Below, piece after piece: positions 16,773 to 25,329 of a stretch of 64,000 bases of DNA; positions within the stretch are counted from its first letter, which is position 1; every line of letters starts with the position of its first letter. The stretch spans positions 2,883,400-2,947,399 of the forward strand of contig NZ_LT827021.1 of assembly GCF_900169505.1 (NCBI RefSeq), given 5' to 3'. Source of the DNA: Arabiibacter massiliensis (GTDB taxonomy: Bacteria > Actinomycetota > Coriobacteriia > Coriobacteriales > Eggerthellaceae). The notes below the pieces were generated by a model that did no database searches, was not told the DNA's origin, and saw only the letters and a list, made by a program, of their open reading frames with translations. Made by a program: the position numbers and the translations under genes.

Positions 16773-17461
16773 ACGCGCCTCACGGGGTGGCGCAGCACGG
16801 TCTTCAGATTCTCCGGCTTTGTGTGGCGCGGGTCGCCCAGGTAGATCTCGTGGTGCAGCCGCACCGCCGGCACGCCGCCGTCTGCGTCGAGCGCGTCCAT
16901 CAGCGCCCCGGCGCTCGCCGGGTCGACGATATCGCTCACATGCCCCGACGCGCCCACGAACTCCTCCAGCGCCGCCACCGTGGCAGGCTCGTCGTCGTAG
17001 GGCCCCTTGTGCATGATCTGCGCGCACGGCCCTTCCGCGAACCGCACGAGCCGCGCGCGGCCCACGTCGAGCTCCGGCTTCTTCGCCGCCACCTGCTCGG
17101 CCGCCCAGCGATACACCTCTGGCGTGACGAAGTCGGGCTGGCGGATCATCGACACCCAGTTGAGCGCGTCCTTGTCCTCGATGCGCCCGCCGTTGAAGCC
17201 GCCGCCCCACCACAGGCCCTCGAGCGGCGGCACCGTGTAGTCGAAGTAGCCCTCCGGCTGCCAGTTGCCCATCTTCGACATCTTCACGGTGAACGAGAAG
17301 GCGTACAGAAGCCCGAGCGCCTCGGCGTAGTCGCCATTCTCCTCGTTCGGGTTGCCCGAGCCGGATACGGCGACGAACGTCATCGGCGGCACGTCGATGA
17401 GCGTGGGCGTCGCTTTGGGCAGGTAGAGGTCCTTGTATTCCTTCTTGAAGTCGAACGCCAT
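16769..17461 (-). CDS. GyrI-like small-molecule-binding domain protein
   Basis: The product has 230 residues: MAFDFKKEYKDLYLPKATPTLIDVPP, GSGNPN and EGLWWGGGF with the C-terminal EIYLGDPRHTKPENLKTVLR match the GyrI-like (SOUL/AraC effector-binding relative) family. Such proteins bind or hydrolyse small molecules. GGAG lies 6 bases before the start. It is the third or fourth member of a coupled minus-strand group. Confidence 0.82.
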   Translation of the reverse strand: MAFDFKKEYKDLYLPKATPTLIDVPPMTFVAVSGSGNPNEENGDYAEALGLLYAFSFTVKMSKMGNWQPEGYFDYTVPPLEGLWWGGGFNGGRIEDKDALNWVSMIRQPDFVTPEVYRWAAEQVAAKKPELDVGRARLVRFAEGPCAQIMHKGPYDDEPATVAALEEFVGASGHVSDIVDPASAGALMDALDADGGVPAVRLHHEIYLGDPRHTKPENLKTVLRHPVRRV

Positions 17462-17471
17462 GGGGCTCTCC

Positions 17472-17567
17472 TTACTCGTGCTGCTCGGGTTGCGCCTGCT
17501 CGCACGTACGGGCCAGCTGCTCGTCGATGTCCACGTCGCGCCCCTTTCCTTCCGCAGCCTTTGCCAT
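17472..17567 (-). CDS. Possible 31-residue coupled small protein
   Basis: An ORF of 31 codons starts with ATG overlapping the MmcQ-family stop (TGATG) and ends 10 bases before the GyrI-like gene. The product is acidic and polar (MAKAAEGKGRDVDIDEQLAR then TCEQAQPEQHE). It fills a gap in an otherwise packed operon. It may be a real small protein or simply a device for coupled translation. Confidence 0.35.
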   Translation of the reverse strand: MAKAAEGKGRDVDIDEQLARTCEQAQPEQHE

Positions 17568-17953
17568 CAGGCCTCTTCGCCGGCTATCTCGCGCTGCAGC
17601 TTCTTCGTCAGCTTGGCGAACACGAGGTTGTACGAGTGGTCCATGAGCTCGCGCAGCAGGTCGTCGGGCACCTCTCCTTCGAGATCGACCGAGATCCACA
17701 GGCGCTTGTCCGCGTAGAAGCCCGGCAGGATGTCCGCATGGTCGGCGCGCAGACGCTCGGAGAGCACCGGGTCGCACTTCAGCGTGAGCAGCGAGCGGCC
17801 CGCGTACAGCGGGTCGAACTCCGAGCCGGGGCGCAGCGTGGCGGCGAACATCCTGCCGCCCACCTGGTAGCGCCACCATTCCCATTCGGCCTTCCAGTCC
17901 TTTGCGCATCCGGGCTTTGCGCGCAGGTACGCGTCGATCCACTCGGTGCCCAT
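17567..17953 (-). CDS. MmcQ/YjbR family protein
   Basis: The product has 128 residues in the single-domain CyaY-like YjbR fold. GGRMFAATLRPGS, LTLKCDPVLSERLRAD and NLVFAKLTKKLQRE are the standard conserved blocks. The family is widespread and usually labelled DNA-binding, with uncertain function. It is separated from the upstream HTH/zinc-ribbon gene by 9 bp. Confidence 0.85.
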   Translation of the reverse strand: MGTEWIDAYLRAKPGCAKDWKAEWEWWRYQVGGRMFAATLRPGSEFDPLYAGRSLLTLKCDPVLSERLRADHADILPGFYADKRLWISVDLEGEVPDDLLRELMDHSYNLVFAKLTKKLQREIAGEEA

Positions 17954-17962
17954 GGCGCCCCC

Positions 17963-18427
17963 TTACGCGCTCGCGGCGTCTTTCCAGCGGTCGAGCTGGG
18001 GCAGCAACCCCTGCATGTAGGCGCGCGCCTCGTCCTCGGTGAAGGGGGTGTCGGGGCCGGCCATGTTCTTCACGCAGATCTCCACCATCTCGTCCATCGT
18101 GCATTCCCCCAGGTAGGCGCCGTTGCCGTAGCACCACTTGCAGTGATGCTCGCTGCGCGTTCCGTCGGCCTCCGTGCCCAGCAGGCCGGGGTCGGAAAGC
18201 GGCATGCCGCAGCTCTGGCACACGTTCTGCATCGGCATGTCCAGCAGCGCCTCCACCGGCACGCTGAATTCGGTGGCGATGAGCTTGAGCGTGTCGATGC
18301 CGGGCTGCGTCTCGCCGCACTCCCAGCGCGAGACGGCCTGGCGGGTGACGTGCAGGCGCTCGGCCATCTCGCTTTGCGTGAGTCCGCTGCGCTCGCGCAG
18401 CTCGGTGAGCATTTCCTGGATGGCCAT
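17963..18427 (-). CDS. XRE-family HTH regulator fused to a zinc ribbon
   Basis: The product has 154 residues. The N-terminal XRE helix-turn-helix is at about 8-60 (SGLTQSEMAERLHVTRQAVSRWE). A cysteine-rich zinc-ribbon domain follows (CQSCGMPLSD...HHCKWCYGNGAY). The start MAIQEM is supported by AAAGGA upstream. It is first in the coupled run HTH - MmcQ - small ORF - GyrI-like - radical SAM and is the likely regulator of it. Confidence 0.83.
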   Translation of the reverse strand: MAIQEMLTELRERSGLTQSEMAERLHVTRQAVSRWECGETQPGIDTLKLIATEFSVPVEALLDMPMQNVCQSCGMPLSDPGLLGTEADGTRSEHHCKWCYGNGAYLGECTMDEMVEICVKNMAGPDTPFTEDEARAYMQGLLPQLDRWKDAASA

Positions 18428-18518
18428 GGAAGGTCCTTTCCTCGTTGATTCGGCGATTCCCTCCATGGAACCACGCGCGCCCGGCCCCGTCAAGCAACCG
18501 GCTGTTGCCCTGGCGGGC

Positions 18519-18560
18519 GGGATACGCGCCGCAGGCCTGTCTGCTTGCGGCGCGTATCCC
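18519..18560 (-). terminator. 15-bp perfect hairpin downstream of the second GyrI-like gene
   Basis: GGGATACGCGCCGCA (18519-18533) pairs with TGCGGCGCGTATCCC (18546-18560) around a 12-base loop. It lies directly after the stop of the minus-strand gene at 18564. No long U run is present. Confidence 0.55.
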
Positions 18561-18563
18561 TCT

Positions 18564-19034
18564 TTAGGCGAGCGCTACGAAGATGTCGATGTCGGCGTTG
18601 GCGGCGTCCTCGCCGGGGAGGTACGCCTCGAAGTCCGTCGTGAAGGCGCGCTGTGCGGTAAGGTCGGCATCGGCCCAGATGGCGTTCCATACCTCCTGCA
18701 CGCTGCCCACGCGGTCGCCGCCGCGGATGGCGAACTTCGCGAAGCGCCCGGCGGCCACCTCCAGCGCTTCCATGCCCTCGGGCACCTCGTCGCCGGCGGT
18801 TTCGCAGCCCACCATGACGCCATAGCCGCCGCCCGCCATGTCGTAGCCGTAGTACGCGCCGAAGCACGTGTAGGGCTCGCTCACGGGCTGGGGCACGCGC
18901 GCGATCTCGCCCGCGCCCATGAACCGCGCCCACAGCTGGCCTATCTTGGCCACGCAGTCGGGTGCGTCGTTGGCCGTGCGTACGGTAACGCCCGCGATGC
19001 GCCGCGCCGGAAGCTCAACAATCTCGTATTCCAT
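18564..19034 (-). CDS. GyrI-like / AraC effector-binding domain protein
   Basis: The product has 156 residues, starting at MEYEIVELPARRIAGVTVRT (GAGAGG upstream). PYTCFGAYYGYD, EVAAGRFAKFAIRG and FEAYLPGE are the hallmarks of the stand-alone AraC_E_bind/GyrI fold. It lies upstream of the HTH/zinc-ribbon cluster but is separated from it by a strong hairpin, so it is probably its own transcript. The ligand is unknown. Confidence 0.8.
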   Translation of the reverse strand: MEYEIVELPARRIAGVTVRTANDAPDCVAKIGQLWARFMGAGEIARVPQPVSEPYTCFGAYYGYDMAGGGYGVMVGCETAGDEVPEGMEALEVAAGRFAKFAIRGGDRVGSVQEVWNAIWADADLTAQRAFTTDFEAYLPGEDAANADIDIFVALA

Positions 19035-19625
19035 GATGTTCCTCTCGCTCGGTTTTCCAAGGCCGGACCCCACGATACCGAACAGAACCGGACAAGGTAC
19101 GTCCGGTTTTGAGAAGAAACTTCGCGGTAGGTTTTTGAACCAACCCCTACGACGCGCAATCGCCCGACCTCGGGAGGTGCTGCACGCGAAATCGGCTGTG
19201 CTTACACGAAAATCCCCGACGTGAAAGGATCCCAGCGAGTCGTGCGGGCGTCAATTTTTCGCGACCTGGGAAAACGCTGAATGGTCGCCACTTCGGAGAG
19301 TCGATACCGCCCCTTTCCGCCTCCAGACCTTTCACGTCGGAGGTTTTCGTGTCAGGTGGCCCGGATTTACGTGCAGCGGGGGCGCTGCTCGGATTGCATG
19401 CGAAAGCGGCGGTCGGGGTCCAAGCTTCGGTGTCGCTTGCAGAGTAGCAAGCGGTCTTGCTTTCGGCGTTGAGCTCACGGGAGCTACACTGGGCCCCGAA
19501 TCCTCCACGTAGATAATGCCTCCGTAGCGCCAATGCAGCTGGAGCCGGCGCGAGGTTTTCCTTGTGCGCAAGGTTCTCGCGCGCTATGGTGGTTTCAATA
19601 ACCGAAAGGAAAATCGGAGCATCCC
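19035..19625. other. 591-bp intergenic region with a 24-bp inverted repeat
   Basis: No supported gene is seen on either strand. Arms 19205-19228 and 19328-19351 (CCTTTCACGTCGG core, 22 of 24 matching as inverted copies) are separated by 99 bp. The same TTTCACGTCGGAGG string recurs near 10560. The 99-bp spacing equals that of the inverted repeat at 10264-10424. Promoters for the divergent flanking genes must lie here but are not clear. Confidence 0.5.
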
Positions 19626-22052
19626 ATGAACGCGAGAGCCCTCCTGCGCAGTCTCCCGGCCGTGCCTCTAGCCGCGGCGCTCTTCCTCGCGATCCTCCTC
19701 GCCATCGGGTACGCGTCCCCTAGCCTGTCGAAGGCCTATGCGCTCGAAGCGGGCGCATGCTATTACGTGGACGCTGACGGCGCTCGGATCTCCGTGCAGG
19801 ACGCCGAGAAGATCGTCGAGAGCACGACGGTGCTTGAGAATGGCGCCTGGTACTACGTCGAAGGCGATGTGGCCATGGATCACGCTCTTACCGTGGCCGA
19901 TGGCGAGCAGGGCGCGCATCTCATCCTGTGCGACGGCTCCTCGCTCACGATCAGGGCGCAGAAATGGGATGCCGGTATCGGCGTCACGACGAACGCGACC
20001 CTCTTCATCCATGGTCAAGATGGCACGAACGGCGCCGTGGGCACGCTGTCGGCAACCGGAAGCTTCTACGGCGCGGGGATCGGCGGTGGCGAGAGCCGTG
20101 GCTGCGGAACGGTGCGTATCGACGGCGGCGACATCACCGCTGACGCGCGTGATTTCGGCGCCGGCATCGGCGGCGGTTTCGACATCGGAGACGGCGACGG
20201 CTTCGGGGGAAGGGTGTTTATCGGCGGCGGTAAGGTGACCGCGATCGGAGGCGAGGGCTCCGGTCCGGATTCGTTGGACGTAGGCGCGGGCATCGGCAGT
20301 GGGGGAGACGTCGGGTTCGACTCCGAAGGCACGAGCGGGTCGGTCACCATCACCGGGGGGACGGTGCATGCGACGGGCGGCGGCATGGGCGCGGGCATCG
20401 GCGGAGGAATGCCCAATAACGGCCGATTCGGCGGCGACGGAGGCAGCCTGACCGTCACGGGCGGTGAGGTGAGCGCAATCGGCGGCCTTGACGGCGCGGG
20501 CATCGGCGGAGGTGTGTGGGGCGACGGCGGAACGGTGCGCATCGAGGGCGGTCGGGTGACCGCGACCGGAGGAGGATACGGCGCGGGCATCGGCGGAGGC
20601 GGCATCGGCGGTGCCGGAGCAAGCGTCTACATCGGCGAGGCGACGGTAACGGCAAGCGGAGGCGTCGACGGCGGAGCGGGCATCGGCGGGGGCGTGGGAG
20701 ATGGGGACCATAAGGCTCCAGGCGGCGCGGGCGGGACGTTAACCGTCGCAGGCGGAACGGTGATCGCCCACGGCACCGACGCAACATCGGGTATCGGCGC
20801 CGCGTCGGGCATCGGCGGCGCCCCGGGCCAAGAGGGTAGCGGCGAGGGCGCCACTGTCGTCTTCGAAGGTGGGCAGGTGAGCGCCTCCAGCGAGGGCGGC
20901 GCGGCCATAGGCGGAGCCGAGGGCAAACGCCATACCGGCTCCCTCCTCGTCCAAGGCGCAACGTCCCTCGACTGTTCCGGGGCCGATATCGGAGCCGCCG
21001 TCCTCGAGCTGGGGCCTTGCACGATTGCGAACGCCTTCTGGAAAGGCTCTGCGGTTGACGGCGTCTATTCGAGGCTGTCCGTCCTCGGCGGTCAGGCGAG
21101 CTTCGACAATCCGGGCTATTGGCAAGATGGAATCGTGAAAGATAGCACAGAGGTGACCCTCATCCCCCGCGAGGGGGCCGGTTTGTATTGGATTGCGATC
21201 GAGGGAGGGCCCCTGGCTATCGTTGGCAACGAGTTCGCCATGCCTTCTCATGCGACGGGCGTCAGAGCCGAAGAGGCGTCGATCGAGGCAACGGCGTTCG
21301 GTCTCGGATCGCCGAAGGTGGGAAAACCGCTTCCCTCCGATGCGCGTATCGAATTCGAGCTGGACGCCGGAGCGTACGCCGACCGTCTTGTCGACGATAG
21401 CTTCGAGGTTGGCAACCTGCCGTCCGGCATCGAGGCAGGCAAGGCGGTGCGCACGGGCGACGCCGTGGTCACGGTTCCGCTCTCAGGAACGCCCACCAAG
21501 GCGGGTAGCGAGAAAACGACGCTTTCCGCACCGAGGGCGATCGGCTTTGCCAACATCGCGAATGGGGCGAGTGATATTCCAGTCGCAGGCACGTTAGAAG
21601 CTGGGGTGGTCGGCAAGGGCGATGGCGCCTCCATCGTGGGCGAGCTCGAAGTTGCGCGCACGTCCTCAACGAGCGTCGAGCTTTCACCTGCCGTGATTGA
21701 ATCCGGAACGGCACAGACGGTCGAATACGCTATTTCGGCAGGTGGCGAGGAGGATATAGAGGAATGGAAGGCCTTCCCCTTGCTCGCGGGTCTGCAACCT
21801 GATTCGGTCTACCAGGTGTTTGCCCGTTCGGCCGAAAACGACGATTACCTGGCCGGTTCGCCTGTGCGCATCGAGGTGAGGACGTCTTCTGCTGAAAACC
21901 AAGAAGCTGGCTTCGACCGGCCTCCTTGCGATAAAGGCACGGCCTTGCCGGCAAGCGGCGATCCTGTCGGCCACGCGCCCGCCTTCGCCCTTGCTGCCAC
22001 CGCAGCAGCGGCGGCGCTCGCCTTCGTCGCATATCGTCGGAGGCTGCATTGA
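19626..22052 (+). CDS. Large cell-surface protein with glycine-rich beta repeats and a sortase-like anchor
   Basis: The product has 808 residues. A signal peptide (about 1-40) is followed by a region of repeated units of the type GAGIGGG...V-I-GG-V-A-GG (about residues 110-430), suggestive of a beta-helix or carbohydrate-binding-like fold. Next comes a beta-sandwich-rich region, then LPASGD, a hydrophobic helix and the basic tail YRRRLH. The end is a cell-wall-sorting layout with LPASG in place of LPXTG. The protein is probably displayed on the cell wall, and its binding target is unknown. The stop overlaps a possible TTG of the next gene. Confidence 0.78.
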   Translation: MNARALLRSLPAVPLAAALFLAILLAIGYASPSLSKAYALEAGACYYVDADGARISVQDAEKIVESTTVLENGAWYYVEGDVAMDHALTVADGEQGAHLILCDGSSLTIRAQKWDAGIGVTTNATLFIHGQDGTNGAVGTLSATGSFYGAGIGGGESRGCGTVRIDGGDITADARDFGAGIGGGFDIGDGDGFGGRVFIGGGKVTAIGGEGSGPDSLDVGAGIGSGGDVGFDSEGTSGSVTITGGTVHATGGGMGAGIGGGMPNNGRFGGDGGSLTVTGGEVSAIGGLDGAGIGGGVWGDGGTVRIEGGRVTATGGGYGAGIGGGGIGGAGASVYIGEATVTASGGVDGGAGIGGGVGDGDHKAPGGAGGTLTVAGGTVIAHGTDATSGIGAASGIGGAPGQEGSGEGATVVFEGGQVSASSEGGAAIGGAEGKRHTGSLLVQGATSLDCSGADIGAAVLELGPCTIANAFWKGSAVDGVYSRLSVLGGQASFDNPGYWQDGIVKDSTEVTLIPREGAGLYWIAIEGGPLAIVGNEFAMPSHATGVRAEEASIEATAFGLGSPKVGKPLPSDARIEFELDAGAYADRLVDDSFEVGNLPSGIEAGKAVRTGDAVVTVPLSGTPTKAGSEKTTLSAPRAIGFANIANGASDIPVAGTLEAGVVGKGDGASIVGELEVARTSSTSVELSPAVIESGTAQTVEYAISAGGEEDIEEWKAFPLLAGLQPDSVYQVFARSAENDDYLAGSPVRIEVRTSSAENQEAGFDRPPCDKGTALPASGDPVGHAPAFALAATAAAAALAFVAYRRRLH

Positions 22053-22078
22053 GCAAGGGGAGCGGACGGAGGGGCGCG

Positions 22079-23116
22079 ATGGGCTTTACGGCGAGCATAG
22101 ACTTCGGGCGGTTCGAGGCGGCGGTGCGGGTGGTGGACCTGCATGCGGCGGGCGAGCCGTGCCGTGTGGCGGTGGGCGGCTTTCCGGAACCGCAAGGCGC
22201 CACGATGATAGAGAGGCGCCGCTGGATGGAGGCCCATGCCGACGGTCTGCGGCGCGCGCTCATGCTGGAGCCGCGCGGGCATGGCAATATGTTCGGCGCT
22301 CTCCTTTGCCGGCCGGTGCACCCCGAAGCCCAGGTGGGCGTCGTGTTCATGGACACGGGCGGCTACCTGAACATGTGCGGTCACGGCACCATGGCGGTAG
22401 TCACGGCGGCCATCGAGGCTGGGCTCATGCCCGCGCGCGAAGGCACGAGCGAGGTGGTGCTCGACGCATCCGCCGGGATCATCCGCGCGCAGGCCCACGT
22501 GCGCGGCGGCAAGGTGGAATCCGTTTCGCTGGAGAACGTGCCGTCGTTTCTGTGCCACGAGCATGTGGAGGTGAATGTGGATGGGCGCACCCTGCCGCTC
22601 GACATCGCGTTCGGTGGCAGTTTCTTCGCGCTCGTGGACGCGGCGGATACGGGGCTCGGCGCCATCGGTCCCGCGACGTCGGCCGCCTACGCGCGGCTGG
22701 GTGCGCGCGTGCGGCAGGCGGTGAACGCGCAGGTTCCCCTCAAGCACCCCGAGCTGGACATCACGACGGTTGACCTCGTGGAGTTCTCCCAGCCCGCGCC
22801 CGACCCCGCCGTCGCCGACCTGCGGCACATCGTGGTGTTCGGCGCCGGGTCCGTGGATCGCTCGCCCTGCGGCACGGGGCTCAGCGCCAAGCTGGCCGCG
22901 CTTCATCGCCGCAGCCAGATAGCCCTCGGCCAGCCGCTCGTGTGCGAGAGCTTCATCGGCACGCGCTTCACCGGCGTCGTCGAGCGCGAGACGGCTGTGG
23001 GCGGCATCCCCGCCATCGTCCCGCGCATCTCGGGCCGCGCGTTCATCACCGGCGTCGGCACCTGCCTCATCGACGCGGACGACCCCCTGGGCAGCGGCTT
23101 CCTTCCGCAGGAGTGA
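22079..23116 (+). CDS. Proline racemase / hydroxyproline epimerase family enzyme
   Basis: The product has 345 residues. Both catalytic cysteine motifs are present: NMCGHGTMAV and DRSPCGTGLSAKLA, so a cofactor-independent two-base racemase or epimerase is expected. The ATG at 22079 has GGAGG 6 bases upstream; a TTG ten codons earlier overlaps the preceding stop. Whether it acts on proline or 4-hydroxyproline cannot be decided here. Confidence 0.88.
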   Translation: MGFTASIDFGRFEAAVRVVDLHAAGEPCRVAVGGFPEPQGATMIERRRWMEAHADGLRRALMLEPRGHGNMFGALLCRPVHPEAQVGVVFMDTGGYLNMCGHGTMAVVTAAIEAGLMPAREGTSEVVLDASAGIIRAQAHVRGGKVESVSLENVPSFLCHEHVEVNVDGRTLPLDIAFGGSFFALVDAADTGLGAIGPATSAAYARLGARVRQAVNAQVPLKHPELDITTVDLVEFSQPAPDPAVADLRHIVVFGAGSVDRSPCGTGLSAKLAALHRRSQIALGQPLVCESFIGTRFTGVVERETAVGGIPAIVPRISGRAFITGVGTCLIDADDPLGSGFLPQE

Positions 23117-23178
23117 GATGGTCCTCGCACCGCGCGCACATAACCAAAACAAATTTTTCATTTAAGTATGTTAACTGC

Positions 23179-23200
23179 TATAATTCTTTCTGTTAAAGAA
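23179..23200 (+). promoter_or_regulatory. TATAAT promoter element and TTCTTT/AAAGAA inverted repeat
   Basis: A consensus -10 TATAAT (23179-23184) in an AT-rich stretch is followed by TTCTTT (23184-23189) and AAAGAA (23195-23200). A TTAAC...GTTAA repeat surrounds them. It is 28 bases upstream of a small HTH gene, so autoregulation is likely. Confidence 0.6.
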
Positions 23201-23211
23201 ACGGAGGAGCT

Positions 23212-23514
23212 ATGGCTTCCAGAGCGCCCATACCGGTGGCCCGCGCGATGCGCACCATCGCCGCCAACCTCGACCTCGCCCGGCGGCAGCAGCGGATCAC
23301 CGTCGAGCTGCTGGCCGAGCGGGCCGACATAGCCGTGCCCACGATGCGCAAGCTTCTGAAGGAAGGCCGGGGCAGCCTGGAGAACTTCCTGCGCACGGCG
23401 CGCATCCTCGGCCTGCTGGCCTCGGTCGAGGCGGCCACCGATCCGCTCAACACTCCCATCGGCCGCCTGCGCGCCGACGAGGACACCCCGCAACGCGTGA
23501 GGGGGCCTCGGTAG
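23212..23514 (+). CDS. Small HTH (XRE-like) regulator
   Basis: The product has 100 residues. The segment LARRQQRITVELLAERADIA then VPTMRKLLKEGRGSLENFLR is a helix-turn-helix like the HipB/XRE group. The SD GGAGGA is clear. It converges with the WYL regulator gene. No toxin-like partner gene follows, so it may be an orphan. Confidence 0.7.
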   Translation: MASRAPIPVARAMRTIAANLDLARRQQRITVELLAERADIAVPTMRKLLKEGRGSLENFLRTARILGLLASVEAATDPLNTPIGRLRADEDTPQRVRGPR

Positions 23515-23524
23515 GGTCCTGCCC

Positions 23525-24433
23525 TCAGCCCTCGTCGTACACGCGGGCGATCTCCTGGGCGCGGACTCGCAACCATTCACGGGCCCGGGCGGGCTCGACA
23601 ACCTCCAGGCTGGGGCCGAACGACAGCAGGTAGTGCAGCGCGCGGTCGGTGAGGTCGCTGGTCAGCTCCACGCGGAAGCGGCCATCGGGTGCGCGGCCTA
23701 TGGTGCTGGGCGCGAACTCCTCGCGCACGCGGGCCTCCTCGGCGGCGTCGATGAGCATGACCAGGCGCTCGGGCGCATGGCTGGTGAAGCCCTCTGGCAT
23801 CTCGGGCGGCAGCGGCCGCGGCGCGAACGTGCCGGGCAGCATCTCAACCGACTCCCACACGATGCGGATGAGCTTGAACGTGCGCCAGTCCTCGCGCATG
23901 CGGCACCACGCGCGCAGGTACCACGACCGCTCCTTGAACACGAGCTTCGCGGGCTCCACCACGCGCTCGCTCGCGCGGTCCACCGCGTCGCGGTAGCGGA
24001 AGCGCAGCGGATGGCGCTCCACGATGGCGCGGCGCATGAGGCCGAACGCCTCCTTGTAGTCGGGCGGCGCTCCCCAAAACGAGAAGTCGATGTCCAGCCA
24101 GTCGGCGCCCTCGCGCTGGAACAGGCGCGCGATGCGCTCGGGCAGCGCGCCGTCGGCCGCGCCGGTGGAGCGCAGCGCGGAGAGCGCGGCCAGGATCTCG
24201 TCCTGCTCCGCCTCGGATACGAGCGAGCGGTCCAGCACGTAGCCGTCCATGAGGTGCACGCCGCCGCCCTTGCCGCGCGCCATGTACACCGGCACGCCCG
24301 CCGCCGAGAGCGCCTCCACGTCGCGGCGCACCGTGCGCTCGGACACCTCGAGGCGCGCCGCCAGCTCGCCCGCCGCCCGCGGCGAGCGCTCCATCAGCAG
24401 GAATACGATCTCGAACAGGCGCTGCGACTGCAT
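23525..24433 (-). CDS. YafY-type HTH-WYL transcriptional regulator
   Basis: The product has 302 residues. The N-terminal winged helix is RAAGELAARLEVSERTVRRD (about 15-60). The WYL domain (about 135-220) contains HPLRFRYRD and KERSWYLRAWCRMREDWRTF. A WCX domain is C-terminal. It is immediately upstream of, and on the same strand as, nothing obvious; the GNAT gene begins 7 bp before it and is likely cotranscribed. The ligand is unknown. Confidence 0.87.
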   Translation of the reverse strand: MQSQRLFEIVFLLMERSPRAAGELAARLEVSERTVRRDVEALSAAGVPVYMARGKGGGVHLMDGYVLDRSLVSEAEQDEILAALSALRSTGAADGALPERIARLFQREGADWLDIDFSFWGAPPDYKEAFGLMRRAIVERHPLRFRYRDAVDRASERVVEPAKLVFKERSWYLRAWCRMREDWRTFKLIRIVWESVEMLPGTFAPRPLPPEMPEGFTSHAPERLVMLIDAAEEARVREEFAPSTIGRAPDGRFRVELTSDLTDRALHYLLSFGPSLEVVEPARAREWLRVRAQEIARVYDEG

Positions 24434-24440
24434 GGCCGGC

Positions 24441-25094
24441 CTAGCTGCCCGCGTGGGCCCTGCGGCCCCTAATCTTCGGCATGATGGGCTCGCCCGTGCC
24501 GCCTATCGCGCGCTCGGCCTCCAAGAGGGCAGCTTGGCGCTTCGTCCAGTCGATCTCCTGAACCGTCGAGCGCCTGCGGGGCTCCCCCTCGAAGCCGCCC
24601 AGCTGCTTCTGCATCCAGGCGACGTCGTGCCAGCCCCCGCATTTGTACCCCGCCCGCCTCTGCGTGCCCATGTGCGTGAACCCCAGCCTCTCGTGCATCT
24701 TGACACTGGCCGCGTTCGGCACGGTTATCAGGCTGAACACGTTGCGCACGCCCTGGAGCGCCAGCAGGTCTATCACGGCCTGCGAGAGCGCCCGCCCCCA
24801 GCCGCGCTTGCAGTGGGCACGATCCAGGTACACGGACAGCTCGGCGTTCCATGCGTAGGCGTCGCGCTCGCCGATGCGGTGCGCGTAGGCGAACCCGACG
24901 ATCTCGCCGTGATCCTCGGCCACCAGGTAGGGGTAATCCAGCACGATGCCCTTCATGCGATCCTCGAACTCGTCCAAGCGGGGGACCCGCGTCTCGAAGG
25001 TGACGGGCGTCTCCACATAAGGAGCGTACACGCGCAAAATCGCCTCGGCGTCGCGCACCTCGGCCCATCGCACCCGTATCGCTGGATCGCCCAT
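24441..25094 (-). CDS. GNAT N-acetyltransferase, phosphinothricin acetyltransferase-like
   Basis: The product has about 217 residues, from MGDPAIRVRWAEVRDAEAIL (GGAG 6 bases upstream). The GNAT core is complete: YVETPVTFETRVP, ELSVYLDRAHCKRGWGRALSQ (acetyl-CoA loop) and NAASVKMHERLGFTHMGTQRRAG. The order matches the Pat/Bar/YncA branch, which acetylates amino-acid-like substrates. A C-terminal basic extension is present. Confidence 0.85.
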   Translation of the reverse strand: MGDPAIRVRWAEVRDAEAILRVYAPYVETPVTFETRVPRLDEFEDRMKGIVLDYPYLVAEDHGEIVGFAYAHRIGERDAYAWNAELSVYLDRAHCKRGWGRALSQAVIDLLALQGVRNVFSLITVPNAASVKMHERLGFTHMGTQRRAGYKCGGWHDVAWMQKQLGGFEGEPRRRSTVQEIDWTKRQAALLEAERAIGGTGEPIMPKIRGRRAHAGS

Positions 25095-25329
25095 GTTCTG
25101 CTCCTTCCGCCGCCTCGTCGCGCCGTTCTGGGAATCCATCGAGTATAGCACGCGTTGAAGCGCCCGCCCTCCCGCGCGCCCTCCACGTGTGGACCCGTGG
25201 CTCTCCTATGTTGATTCCCCGGCGCGGACTTGCCGCTGCGCGCCCGATGCGGAATACTTTCCCAGAGGCAGGCGCGCTCGCGCCCGCGCGAGCATCTACA
25301 GTACGGCGCGCATGCGCCCGGGGGACGGC

